Source of the DNA: Pseudorhizobium flavum
GTDB lineage: Bacteria; Pseudomonadota; Alphaproteobacteria; Rhizobiales; Rhizobiaceae
Assembly (NCBI RefSeq): GCF_902502825.2
Contig: NZ_LR723670.1
Location: 3,038,001 to 3,102,000 of the forward strand
Length of the DNA stretch: 64,000 nucleotides
Direction: 5' to 3'
The stretch's first letter is position 1. Every line of letters starts with the position of its first letter. The notes below the pieces were generated by a model. It did no database searches. It saw only the letters and a program-made list of their open reading frames with translations, and was not told the DNA's origin. A program made the position numbers and the translations under genes. Of this stretch, positions 17,917-25,880 are shown one piece after another.

Positions 17917-18246
17917 ATGAAGATCTTCACGCGCAAGGATGAAGGTGACTGGACAGACCTGGGCGGCGGCAATCGCCGCCGCATCCTGTTGCACACCGAT
18001 GAGTTGATGATGGTGGAGTTTGCTTTCGAAGACGGCGGGGTCGGCGCACCCCACTCCCACCCGCATGTGCAGGCGAGCTATGTCGCCCAAGGCCGCTTCG
18101 AGGTTACCGTCGGGGACAGGACTGATGTCCTGTCGGCAGGCGACAGCTTCATCGTTCCATCGAATGTCGTGCATGGAGTGGTTGCGCTCGAAGCTGGTCG
18201 CCTCGTCGACTCGTTCACACCGCACCGGGCCGATTTCCTCGCGTGA
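17917..18246 (+). CDS. kdgF: KdgF-type cupin, unsaturated uronate linearisation
   Basis: A 109-residue single-domain cupin. The metal motif HSHPHVQASYVAQGRFEVTV and the second motif VPSNVVHGVVALEAG give the full three-His/Gln metal site. KdgF proteins speed the opening of 4,5-unsaturated monouronates to the linear ketone that KduI uses. The size, the sequence and the position directly after kduI all support this. A general small cupin is the alternative, but the context makes KdgF most likely. Confidence 0.88.
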   Translation: MKIFTRKDEGDWTDLGGGNRRRILLHTDELMMVEFAFEDGGVGAPHSHPHVQASYVAQGRFEVTVGDRTDVLSAGDSFIVPSNVVHGVVALEAGRLVDSFTPHRADFLA

Positions 18247-18267
18247 CAAGCCCAGCGACAGGGCCGA

Positions 18268-18690
18268 TCAGCGGCGTCTTGGCTCTGCCAACTCCGCCGC
18301 CTCCACATCGAAATGATCGAGGATAATGCCGATATTGCGCTTGTGAGCCTTGAAGTAGACATCGAATGCGTCGCCCAGCAGCGGGACGCTTCCGACAGCC
18401 GCATCGACAGCAATATTGGTCAGCATTCGCGCCAGCTTGTCTGATGGCACTCCGAGCCTCCGGCCTTCGTTGACGATCGCCAGTCCGATGATCGCGCCGC
18501 TCGCATCACCGATCACCGGAAGCAATCCCAGAAGTGAATCGGCCCCGAAGCGGATGCCGGTTCCGGGCACGCGCACCGCTGTATCGAGAAGCCGAGCGAG
18601 ATTGTTCAGCCGACGCAGTCGCCGAAGCAACTGGATCCGCTCCTCGTGAGACCGGCTGCCGACACCCCATCCTTCATCGTTCCCAGACAT
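18268..18690 (-). CDS. DUF4112 family small membrane protein
   Basis: A 140-residue protein of the DUF4112 family. A charged N-terminus (RIQLLRRLRRLNNLARLLD) is followed by VRVPGTGIRFGADSLLGLLPVIGD, a hydrophobic segment ASGAIIGLAIV, and VGSVPLLGDAFDVYFKAHKRN, the conserved family core. The function is unknown; the hydrophobic region suggests association with the inner membrane. Two adjacent ATG codons (18693 and 18690) are possible starts. A candidate EcfG-type promoter on this strand lies at 18733-18758. The gene is convergent with kdgF and divergent from the small protein at 18819. Confidence 0.82.
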   Translation of the reverse strand: MSGNDEGWGVGSRSHEERIQLLRRLRRLNNLARLLDTAVRVPGTGIRFGADSLLGLLPVIGDASGAIIGLAIVNEGRRLGVPSDKLARMLTNIAVDAAVGSVPLLGDAFDVYFKAHKRNIGIILDHFDVEAAELAEPRRR

Positions 18691-18732
18691 CATCTGCCAA
18701 TCTCTTGATGCACCACCTCGTCGCCAGGACAG

Positions 18733-18758
18733 AATGAGGAAACTGGCTCCAGAGTTCC
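18733..18758 (-). promoter_or_regulatory. Candidate EcfG/RpoE2-type promoter of the DUF4112 gene
   Basis: On the minus strand GGAAC (complement of 18754-18758) is followed after 19 bases by TT (complement of 18733-18734). The -10 context is CATT and not the ideal CGTT, so this is the weakest of the four candidates. It lies about 43 bases before the start codon. Confidence 0.4.
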
Positions 18759-18767
18759 TTGCAAACC

Positions 18768-18792
18768 GGAACCACAGCCACGGCGACGAGTT
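18768..18792 (+). promoter_or_regulatory. Candidate EcfG/RpoE2-type promoter of the 62-residue protein gene
   Basis: GGAAC (18768-18772), 18 bases, then TT (18791-18792, in GAGTTGTTC). It lies 27 bases before the start codon at 18819 and next to the divergent candidate promoter for the DUF4112 gene. Confidence 0.5.
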
Positions 18793-18818
18793 GTTCTTGC
18801 ACAATGATGGAGGAGACA

Positions 18819-19007
18819 ATGGGCATCGAACAGGCACCGACCGAACAGGGCAAGGAATCCGCCCGCGGTTTGAAGGACAGCAGCAAGGCAGAAGAGCGGC
18901 ACGTCGAAGCCGAGAAAGGCAGCGATCTCGCCAAGGGCGCTGACCGCTTCGAAGAACGTGCGCGCAGCTCCGACGGCCGAAGCGCGGGTGACAAGCAACA
19001 CGACTGA
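18819..19007 (+). CDS. Small hydrophilic protein, 62 residues, function unknown
   Basis: A short reading frame starting MGIEQAPTEQGKESARG, preceded by the excellent ribosome binding site TGGAGGAGACA. The product is very rich in Glu, Lys, Ala, Ser, Asp and Arg, with no hydrophobic core, no cysteine and no membrane segment, so it should be intrinsically disordered or partly helical. I do not recognise a family. A candidate EcfG promoter lies upstream and a hairpin terminator directly downstream, so it has all the signals of an independent gene. The composition recalls small stress-induced hydrophilic proteins of rhizobia, but this is only an analogy. Confidence 0.65.
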   Translation: MGIEQAPTEQGKESARGLKDSSKAEERHVEAEKGSDLAKGADRFEERARSSDGRSAGDKQHD

Positions 19008-19019
19008 CGAAACCATGAG

Positions 19020-19056
19020 AGCCAGCTCCGCGGGAACAAGGGCTGGCTTTCGTTTT
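19020..19056 (+). terminator. Intrinsic terminator after the 62-residue protein gene
   Basis: AGCCAGC (19020-19026) pairs with GCTGGCT (19042-19048) and is followed by TTCGTTTTC. It ends the small gene before the glpR promoter region. Confidence 0.65.
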
Positions 19057-19084
19057 CTACCTCGTCCATGATGCCGTCGTTTCA

Positions 19085-19104
19085 ATCGAAAGCGACACGA
19101 AAGA
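19085..19104 (+). promoter_or_regulatory. Candidate GlpR operator at the glpR start
   Basis: ATCGAAAGC (19085-19093) and CACGAAAGA (19096-19104) are tandem, 11 bases apart, and each resembles the inverse of the ACTTTCGTT repeats before glpD. They sit immediately before the glpR start, suggesting autoregulation. Confidence 0.45.
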
Positions 19105-19110
19105 CGGCGC

Positions 19111-19893
19111 ATGTTTCTGACCCCCCGGCAGGAGGAAATCGTCCAACTGGCCAGACTGCATGGGCGAGTCCTGGTGGACGAGCTGTCCAATCGCTTTACC
19201 GTCTCGCCCCAAACCATCCGCAAGGATCTGAATGACCTTTGCGACCGCCAACTGCTCAATCGCATCCACGGCGGAGCGACCTTTCCCAGCAGTACCGAAA
19301 ACATGCAGTACGAGGCGCGACGGCAGATTGCAGCCCAGGAAAAGCAGGCGATCGGGCTGGCGGCCGCCGCACTGATCCCCAACAACGCATCGCTGTTCAT
19401 CAACATTGGCACGACGACGGAAGCTGTGGGCGAGGCATTGACCAAGCATCAGGAAATGATGGTCATCACCAATAACATCAATGTCGCCAACCGATTACGC
19501 CTGCTTCCCTCGATAGAGGTGATCATCGCGGGAGGCGTGGTCCGTGCTTCCGACGGCGGCATCGTCGGGGAAGCGGCGGTGGACTTCATCCGCCAGTTCA
19601 AAGTGGACTTCGCGGTGATCGGTGCGTCAGCCATCGACGCAGACGGCGCGCTTCTCGACTTCGACTTCCGTGAGGTGAAGGTTGCTCAGGCGATCATCGC
19701 CAATGCCAGGCATGTCATTCTCGTTTCCGACTCGACCAAGTTTGAGCGAACTGCGCCCGTCCGGATCGCGCAGATCACGCAAGTCCACACCTTCATAACG
19801 GATCACTGCCCCGTACCGTCGCTTCGAAGGATCTGCGCCGAAAGCGGCGTCGCGCTGATCGAAACGGACAGCATCCCCAAAACTTTCGTTTGA
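19111..19893 (+). CDS. glpR: DeoR-family regulator, glycerol-3-phosphate repressor GlpR
   Basis: A 260-residue DeoR-family repressor. The N-terminal helix-turn-helix contains LTPRQEEIVQLARLHG, VSPQTIRKDLNDLCDRQLL and RIHGGATF; the C-terminal sugar-phosphate-binding half contains FINIGTTTEAVGEAL, IAGGVVRASDGGIVGEAA and VISVSDSTKF-like ILVSDSTKFER. DeoR members sense phosphorylated sugars or polyols. The position directly before glpD and the glycerol transporter genes supports GlpR, which releases DNA on binding glycerol-3-phosphate. Repeats of ACTTTCGTT type flank the gene on both sides. Confidence 0.9.
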   Translation: MFLTPRQEEIVQLARLHGRVLVDELSNRFTVSPQTIRKDLNDLCDRQLLNRIHGGATFPSSTENMQYEARRQIAAQEKQAIGLAAAALIPNNASLFINIGTTTEAVGEALTKHQEMMVITNNINVANRLRLLPSIEVIIAGGVVRASDGGIVGEAAVDFIRQFKVDFAVIGASAIDADGALLDFDFREVKVAQAIIANARHVILVSDSTKFERTAPVRIAQITQVHTFITDHCPVPSLRRICAESGVALIETDSIPKTFV

Positions 19894-19938
19894 CATTCGT
19901 TTTGAGCTCGTATGAACTGTCTCTGACTTTCGTTATTG
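19882..19938 (+). promoter_or_regulatory. Three phased ACTTTCGTT-type repeats, candidate GlpR operator before glpD
   Basis: ACTTTCGTT (19882), ACATTCGTT (19893) and ACTTTCGTT (19926) start 11 and 33 bases apart, that is, on one face of the helix. The first overlaps the end of glpR. The group lies 36-92 bases before the glpD start and fits a DeoR-type operator. Confidence 0.6.
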
Positions 19939-19973
19939 TCGCCTGATGCGACTTCCGAAATCGTGGGGCGAGC

Positions 19974-21488
19974 GTGAACGGGCCGGAATTCGACATATTC
20001 GTGATTGGCGGCGGCATCAATGGATGCGGGATTGCGCGCGACGCCATCGGCCGCGGATACAGGGTCGCCCTTGCCGAAATGAACGATTTTGGTGCCGGCA
20101 CGTCCTCCGGTTCCACGAAGCTGATCCACGGCGGCCTGCGTTACCTCGAGTATTACGAGTTTCGCCTGGTGCGAGAAGCACTGATGGAGCGCGAGGTCCT
20201 GTGGGCGATGGCGCCCCATATCATCTGGCCGCTGCGGTTCGTCCTGCCATTCCAGAAGGGCGGTGTGCGGCCCGCCTGGCTGATCCGCCTCGGCCTTTTC
20301 CTCTATGATCATCTGGGTGGCAGAAAGCTGCTGCCGCCCACAAGAAGCCTGGACATGCGAAGGGATCCGGCTGGGGGCCCGCTGAAGCCGCTGTTCACCA
20401 AGGCGTTTGAGTATTCCGACGGCTGGGTGGATGACGCAAGGCTGGTCGTACTCAATGCACGCGACGCGGCTGACAAGGGTGCGTTGATTCTCGCGCGGAC
20501 GAAGGTGGTGTCGGCCCGGCGAAGAGACGGCTTCTGGAGCATCGAAATCGAAGACCAGGCGAGCGGGGCAAGGCGCGAGATTACGGCACGGATGCTGGTC
20601 AATGCCGCCGGTCCCTGGGTGGATCACGTGCTTTCCGGCGCAGTGGACGCGAATGCGCGTCGAAACGTGCGGCTGGTACAGGGCAGCCACATCGTCGTGA
20701 AGAAGAAGTTCGAAGGACCCCGTGCCTACTTCTTCCAGAACCCCGACAACCGCATTATCTTCGCCATTCCCTATGAACAGGACTTTACGCTGATCGGAAC
20801 CACCGATCGCGACTTCGAAGGCGACCCGAAGGACGTGAAGATCAGCCAGGGCGAGATCGACTACCTCTGCTCGGCCGCAAGCGAGTATTTTTCGGAACCG
20901 GTGACGGCCCAGGATATCGTCTGGAGCTATTCCGCAGTACGCTCGCTCTACGACGACGGTGCCTCCAAGGCACAGGAGGCCACACGCGACTACGTGCTGA
21001 AGGTCGACGAGGCGAATGGCGCCCCCTTGTTGAATGTGTTCGGCGGAAAGCTGACCACCTATCGGCGCCTCGCCGAACATGCGCTTGAGAAGATCGGCGA
21101 GAAGATCGGTACCAAGGGATCTCCGTGGACCGCGGAAAGCCGCCTGCCGGGCGGAGACTTCCCTGTCTTAGGCTACGAGGAGCAGGTTCGGGCCTTAGCG
21201 GCGGCCTATCCGTTCCTGACTGACGCGCACACAAGGCGCCTCGTTCGCGCCTACGGCACGGCGGCAGCCTCGCTACTGGGAGATGCGCGGAGCCAACGGG
21301 ACCTCGGTCACCATTTCGGCAGCGACCTCTATGCCCGCGAGGTGGACTGGCTGATGACGCGGGAATGGGCGTATCGAGCGGAAGACATTTTGTGGCGCAG
21401 GACCAAGCAGGGGCTGCGCCTGTCTCAGGAAGAAACGAATTTCTTGGAGGAATACATGGCGGCTTTGCCGGCGAGGTCCGTCGGCTAG
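19974..21488 (+). CDS. glpD: Aerobic-type glycerol-3-phosphate dehydrogenase
   Basis: A 504-residue FAD enzyme with the dinucleotide motif FVIGGGINGCGIARDAIGRG (9-28), the SGSTKLIHGGLRYLEYYEF signature and IVWSYSAVRSLYDDG later in the chain. It oxidises sn-glycerol-3-phosphate to dihydroxyacetone phosphate and passes electrons to ubiquinone at the inner membrane. The GTG at 19974 follows TGGGGCGAGC and gives the right N-terminus. The transporter genes start 42 bases downstream. No glycerol kinase gene is present in the window. Confidence 0.95.
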   Translation: MNGPEFDIFVIGGGINGCGIARDAIGRGYRVALAEMNDFGAGTSSGSTKLIHGGLRYLEYYEFRLVREALMEREVLWAMAPHIIWPLRFVLPFQKGGVRPAWLIRLGLFLYDHLGGRKLLPPTRSLDMRRDPAGGPLKPLFTKAFEYSDGWVDDARLVVLNARDAADKGALILARTKVVSARRRDGFWSIEIEDQASGARREITARMLVNAAGPWVDHVLSGAVDANARRNVRLVQGSHIVVKKKFEGPRAYFFQNPDNRIIFAIPYEQDFTLIGTTDRDFEGDPKDVKISQGEIDYLCSAASEYFSEPVTAQDIVWSYSAVRSLYDDGASKAQEATRDYVLKVDEANGAPLLNVFGGKLTTYRRLAEHALEKIGEKIGTKGSPWTAESRLPGGDFPVLGYEEQVRALAAAYPFLTDAHTRRLVRAYGTAAASLLGDARSQRDLGHHFGSDLYAREVDWLMTREWAYRAEDILWRRTKQGLRLSQEETNFLEEYMAALPARSVG

Positions 21489-21530
21489 CACGCATGTGGT
21501 TCCCCGCGGTGGAGGAGGCCCGGGAGCCGA

Positions 21531-22613
21531 ATGCTGGAACTTCGAAATGCCGAGAAAGTGGTGGCGGATGAGTATCATATTCATCCGACCAGCCTCAGCC
21601 TTGAACGGGGCACGCTGAACGTCCTGCTTGGACCGACGCTCTCCGGCAAGACGTCGCTCATGCGGCTGATGGCTGGACTGGACGTCCCCACCAGCGGCAC
21701 GATCCATTTCGACGGTGTCGACGTCACGGGCGTTCGCGTGCAGGACCGCAACGTCGCGATGGTTTACCAGCAGTTCATCAACTACCCGGCGATGACCGTC
21801 TACGAGAACATCGCCTCGCCCATGCGCATCGCCGGCAAGGACCGGAAGACCATTGATCGCGAGGTACACCGCGCAGCCGAACTGCTGAAGCTCACGCCCT
21901 ATCTCCAAAGGACTCCGCTCAACCTGTCCGGCGGGCAACAGCAACGCACTGCTCTGGCGCGGGCGCTCGTGAAGAATGCCAGCCTCGTGCTGCTTGATGA
22001 GCCCCTGGCGAATCTGGACTACAAGCTGCGGGAGGAGTTGCGCGAGGAACTACCGAAGATCTTCGCAGAGTCTGGCGCCATATTCGTCTACGCGACGACG
22101 GAGCCTTCCGAAGCGCTTCTGCTCGGCGGTAATACGGCCACACTTGCCGAGGGCCGGGTGACGCAATTCGGCGAAACCATCAAGGTGTATCGGGAGCCGG
22201 CCGACCTGGTCTCGGCGAAGACCTTCGCGGATCCACCTCTGAATACCATCGACGTCGCCCGCTACGGTGACGATTTCCTCCTCGGTGAGCAGAAAATCCT
22301 CCCGGTCCCGATGCACCTGAGCGGCATCCCCGACGGACCGGTAACTATTGCCTTTCACCCGCATCACCTTTCACTGAAGCCGCGGCCGTCCAGCGTTCCT
22401 TTGACGGCGAGGACGCAGGTTTCGGAGATCGCAGGCTCCGAGAGCTTCATCCATCTGGAGTTTTCGGGAGCACGGTGGGTGCTGCTGACGCACGGCATTC
22501 ATGACATCGACCCCGACCGGTCGATCGATTTCTTCCTGGACACCCGTCACCTGATGGCATTCGACCCCAGGAGCGGTCGCTCCTGGGCGGGTGCGGCACA
22601 CGAAGAGATGTGA
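21531..22613 (+). CDS. glpS: Glycerol ABC transporter ATP-binding protein GlpS
   Basis: A 360-residue ABC ATPase of the rhizobial GlpSTPQUV glycerol importer. Walker A GPTLSGKT (34-41), Q-loop Q80, signature LSGGQ (132-136) and Walker B LVLLDE (152-157) are intact. The switch histidine is not: the usual VTHDQ is replaced by ATTEP, with T190 at the histidine position. The C-terminal third is a TOBE-like regulatory domain. It probably forms a heterodimer with GlpT, whose signature motif is degenerate, so only one composite ATP site would be canonical. ATG at 21531; glpT follows 10 bases after the stop. Confidence 0.88.
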   Translation: MLELRNAEKVVADEYHIHPTSLSLERGTLNVLLGPTLSGKTSLMRLMAGLDVPTSGTIHFDGVDVTGVRVQDRNVAMVYQQFINYPAMTVYENIASPMRIAGKDRKTIDREVHRAAELLKLTPYLQRTPLNLSGGQQQRTALARALVKNASLVLLDEPLANLDYKLREELREELPKIFAESGAIFVYATTEPSEALLLGGNTATLAEGRVTQFGETIKVYREPADLVSAKTFADPPLNTIDVARYGDDFLLGEQKILPVPMHLSGIPDGPVTIAFHPHHLSLKPRPSSVPLTARTQVSEIAGSESFIHLEFSGARWVLLTHGIHDIDPDRSIDFFLDTRHLMAFDPRSGRSWAGAAHEEM

Positions 22614-22623
22614 GGGAGCGGAC

Positions 22624-23694
22624 ATGGCACGCATCAATCTCGACCATATCCGCCACGCGTACGGCGCCAAGGCCAAGGCCGCGGGTGACTATGCGCTCAA
22701 GGAAGTCCATCACGAGTGGGACGACGGCGGCGCCTACGCACTGCTCGGGCCGTCCGGATGCGGCAAGACCACGCTTCTCAACATCATATCGGGCCTGATT
22801 CATCCGACCGAAGGGAAGATACTGTTCGACGGAGCAGACGTGACCCACCTCTCCACGCAGCAGCGCAACATCGCTCAGGTCTTCCAGTTCCCGGTGATCT
22901 ACGACACGATGACCGTCTACGACAATCTGGCATTCCCGCTGCGAAACCGGCGTGTACCGGAGGCTGAGGTCAGGAAGCGGGTCGAGCATATCCTCGACAT
23001 GACCGACCTCGCCGGCATGGCGACGCGCCCCGCGCGAGGGCTGACAGCGGACCAGAAGCAGAAGATCTCGCTCGGTCGAGGCCTCGTTCGCTCCGACGTC
23101 AATGCAATTCTCTTCGACGAACCCCTCACCGTGATCGACCCTCACATGAAGTGGGTGCTTCGGTCGCAATTGAAGCGACTGCACCGCCAGTCGGGCTTCA
23201 CCATGGTCTATGTGACCCATGATCAGACCGAGGCGCTGACCTTTGCTGACAAGGTGGTGGTCATGCATGACGGTCAGATCGTCCAGATCGGCACGCCGGC
23301 AGAACTCTTCGAGCGTCCGAGCCACACCTTCGTCGGCTATTTCATCGGCTCGCCCGGAATGAATGTCATGCCGGTCTCGATCGAAGGTGCCAACGCGGTC
23401 GTCGGAGACCAGACGATCCCGCTCTCGGGCAGACCCATGATGCAGACGCCACAGAGGCTCGAGTTGGGTATCCGGCCGGAGTTCATACGGATCTCCCGCG
23501 ACGGCATGCCGATCACAATCGCCAAGGTCGAGGATATCGGCCGGCAGAAGATCGTGCGGGCCAGCTTCTGCGGACAGCCGATTGCCGTGGTGGTGCCGGA
23601 GGATGAGGAGATCCCGTCCGAGCCAAGGGTTCACTTCGATCAAGCTGCAATCGGCATCTATGCCGATTCCTGGCGCGTCGAGCTTGGAGGCTGA
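22624..23694 (+). CDS. glpT: Glycerol ABC transporter ATP-binding protein GlpT
   Basis: A 356-residue ABC ATPase. Walker A GPSGCGKT (42-49), Q88, Walker B AILFDE (161-166) and switch histidine H199 in VTHDQ are intact, but the signature motif reads LTADQ (140-144) in place of LSGGQ. This complements GlpS, which keeps LSGGQ but lacks the histidine. The symbol here means the rhizobial glycerol transporter ATPase, not the E. coli glycerol-3-phosphate antiporter. ATG at 22624 follows GAGGGAGCGGAC. The permease gene glpP begins two bases after the stop. Confidence 0.88.
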   Translation: MARINLDHIRHAYGAKAKAAGDYALKEVHHEWDDGGAYALLGPSGCGKTTLLNIISGLIHPTEGKILFDGADVTHLSTQQRNIAQVFQFPVIYDTMTVYDNLAFPLRNRRVPEAEVRKRVEHILDMTDLAGMATRPARGLTADQKQKISLGRGLVRSDVNAILFDEPLTVIDPHMKWVLRSQLKRLHRQSGFTMVYVTHDQTEALTFADKVVVMHDGQIVQIGTPAELFERPSHTFVGYFIGSPGMNVMPVSIEGANAVVGDQTIPLSGRPMMQTPQRLELGIRPEFIRISRDGMPITIAKVEDIGRQKIVRASFCGQPIAVVVPEDEEIPSEPRVHFDQAAIGIYADSWRVELGG

Positions 23695-23696
23695 GC

Positions 23697-24563
23697 ATGG
23701 AAAAGACATGGAACAATAAGGCGTGGTTCCTGGTCCTCCCGGTCCTGCTGCTCGTAGCCTTCTCTGCAGTCGTGCCGCTGATGACCGTGGTGAACTACTC
23801 CGTCCAGGACACGTTCGGCAACAATGCCTTCTTCTGGGCCGGCACAGACTGGTTCGTTGACATCCTTGAATCGGACCGTTTCTGGGATGCGCTGCTACGC
23901 AACCTCATCTTCTCGCTGACGATCCTCGCCATCGAGATACCACTCGGAATATTCATCGCGCTGAATATGCCGAAGCACGGGATCGGCGTGCCGGTCTGCC
24001 TCGTCCTGATGGCCTTGCCACTGCTCATTCCTTGGAACGTCGTCGGCACGATCTGGCAGGTCTTCGGGCGCGTCGATATCGGCTTCCTTGGCCACTACCT
24101 CCGTGTCCTCGGGGTGGACTACAATTATACACAAGATCCGGTAGACGCCTGGGCGACCGTCATCATCATGGATGTCTGGCACTGGACGAGCCTCGTCGTT
24201 CTCCTGTGCTACGCAGGCTTGGTATCAATCCCGGACGCCTATTATCAGGCAGCCCAAATCGACGGCGCCTCCCGCTGGTCCGTCTTCCGATACATCCAGC
24301 TTCCGAAAATGAAGCGGGTGCTGCTGATCGCCGTCCTCCTGCGCTTCATGGACTCGTTCATGATCTACACCGAACCCTTCGTGGTGACGGGCGGCGGACC
24401 CGGCAACTCCACGACGTTCCTGTCGATCGACCTGGTGAAGATGGCGGTCGGTCAATTCGACCTCGGACCGGCAGCCGCCATGTCGATCATCTACTTCCTG
24501 ATCATCCTGCTGCTGTCATGGGTCTTTTATACCGTCATGACCAGTCACGACACGCAGCGATAG
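23697..24563 (+). CDS. glpP: Glycerol ABC transporter permease GlpP
   Basis: A 288-residue MalF/UgpA-type sugar permease with six hydrophobic segments and the coupling motif DAYYQAAQIDGASRWSVFRY followed by IQLPKMKRVLL. It forms the inner-membrane pore together with GlpQ. The two-base gap to glpT and tight spacing to glpQ show a single operon. Confidence 0.92.
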   Translation: MEKTWNNKAWFLVLPVLLLVAFSAVVPLMTVVNYSVQDTFGNNAFFWAGTDWFVDILESDRFWDALLRNLIFSLTILAIEIPLGIFIALNMPKHGIGVPVCLVLMALPLLIPWNVVGTIWQVFGRVDIGFLGHYLRVLGVDYNYTQDPVDAWATVIIMDVWHWTSLVVLLCYAGLVSIPDAYYQAAQIDGASRWSVFRYIQLPKMKRVLLIAVLLRFMDSFMIYTEPFVVTGGGPGNSTTFLSIDLVKMAVGQFDLGPAAAMSIIYFLIILLLSWVFYTVMTSHDTQR

Positions 24564-24573
24564 GAGGTTTGCG

Positions 24574-25389
24574 ATGAGCTCGAACATCAAGCCGCGCTGG
24601 TCCTGGATCGTCCCGACCGTCTATATCATCTTCCTCATCCTACCGATCTACTGGCTCGTCAACATGAGCTTCAAGACGAATGCCGAGATCCTCGGCCCCT
24701 TCTCCCTTTGGCCACAGGACCCGACACTCCGGAACTACTCGGTGATCTTCACTGACCCTTCCTGGTACAACGGCTACATCAATTCGATCATCTATGTGGT
24801 CCTGAACACCATCATTTCGGTCACTGTCGCACTTCCTGCGGCCTATGCCTTCTCGCGATACCGGTTTCTTGGCGACAAGCACCTGTTCTTCTGGCTCCTG
24901 ACGAACCGGATGGCCCCGCCGGCGGTCTTCGCGCTGCCGTTCTTTCAGCTCTATTCCGCGTTCGGCCTAATCGACACCCATATCGCCGTCGCAATCGCCC
25001 ACTGCCTGTTCAACGTGCCGCTGGCAGTCTGGATCCTCGAAGGCTTCATGTCGGGCGTTCCCAAGGAGATCGACGAGACCGCCTATATCGACGGTTACTC
25101 CTTCCCTCGCTTCTTCGTGAAGATCTTCATGCCGCTCATCGCAAGCGGCATCGGGGTCGCCGCATTCTTCTGCTTCATGTTCTCGTGGGTCGAACTGCTG
25201 ATCGCCCGGACGCTGACGACGACGGACGCGAAGCCTATCGCGGCGACGATGACCCGTACTGTTTCGGCTTCAGGACTTGATTGGGGCGTTCTCGCCGCTG
25301 CCGGCGTGCTCACGATCATCCCCGGTGCCTTGGTCATCTATTTCGTTCGCAACTACATCGCCAAGGGCTTTGCCCTGGGGAGAGTTTGA
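24574..25389 (+). CDS. glpQ: Glycerol ABC transporter permease GlpQ
   Basis: A 271-residue MalG/UgpE-type permease with six hydrophobic segments and the coupling motif EIDETAYIDGYSFPRFFVKI. It pairs with GlpP. TAGGAGGTTTGCG precedes the ATG. Its stop overlaps the start of the next small membrane protein by one base (TGATG). The symbol denotes the transporter subunit, not the glycerophosphodiester phosphodiesterase of the same name. Confidence 0.92.
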   Translation: MSSNIKPRWSWIVPTVYIIFLILPIYWLVNMSFKTNAEILGPFSLWPQDPTLRNYSVIFTDPSWYNGYINSIIYVVLNTIISVTVALPAAYAFSRYRFLGDKHLFFWLLTNRMAPPAVFALPFFQLYSAFGLIDTHIAVAIAHCLFNVPLAVWILEGFMSGVPKEIDETAYIDGYSFPRFFVKIFMPLIASGIGVAAFFCFMFSWVELLIARTLTTTDAKPIAATMTRTVSASGLDWGVLAAAGVLTIIPGALVIYFVRNYIAKGFALGRV

Positions 25390-25811
25390 TGTCGAAAGCT
25401 CACGATCACTCAAGCCGCCGCTGGCCCGCCGCACTCGCTGCCGTTCTGGTCCTCTATGGGGTTGTCGCCGTGTCGCTGGCCATGTCGCTTCCGGTGAAGG
25501 ACGGCGCGCGCGACTGGACGGCGCCGCTGATACCGGGCGGTTGGATGGCCTGGTCTTTTCCTACGGCGATGTTCTTCCTCACGATCTTCGCGTTGCTGGC
25601 CTGCATGGCGGTCTGGGAATATGCGCGACCTGGAGGACATCCACGAATTGGCATCCTGCGTTTCGAGACGACCCGGGGCGACCGGCTGTTCATCTCGCTG
25701 CTCGGCTCTGCCTTTATTCACCTCGCTTGGCTGGGTCTGTCCGACCTCAGCCTCTGGTGGGCTCTTGTCGTCAGCATTCTCTACGCGATGGTCGTGTTCA
25801 GAACCGTCTGA
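25389..25811 (+). CDS. glpU: DUF2160 membrane protein of the glycerol transporter operon
   Basis: A 140-residue protein with four hydrophobic segments (WPAALAAVLVLYGVVAVSLA, AWSFPTAMFFLTIFALLACM, LFISLLGSAFIHLAWLGL, LWWALVVSILYAMVVF), of the DUF2160 family that accompanies glycerol ABC importers in rhizobia. Its role in the transporter is not established; it may be an accessory membrane subunit. It starts inside the glpQ stop, so it is translated in coupling with the permease. Confidence 0.85.
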   Translation: MSKAHDHSSRRWPAALAAVLVLYGVVAVSLAMSLPVKDGARDWTAPLIPGGWMAWSFPTAMFFLTIFALLACMAVWEYARPGGHPRIGILRFETTRGDRLFISLLGSAFIHLAWLGLSDLSLWWALVVSILYAMVVFRTV

Positions 25812-25880
25812 CGCAAGCAATACGGAGGCGGTCGCCTGCCTCCGCATGAGTAAGTGCAATCGCAACCTTGGGAGGATGAT

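Noticed and set aside
19803..21080. Antisense frame of 425 codons opposite glpD
   Set aside because: glpD is unmistakable on the plus strand; the opposite frame is a mirror effect of codon bias.
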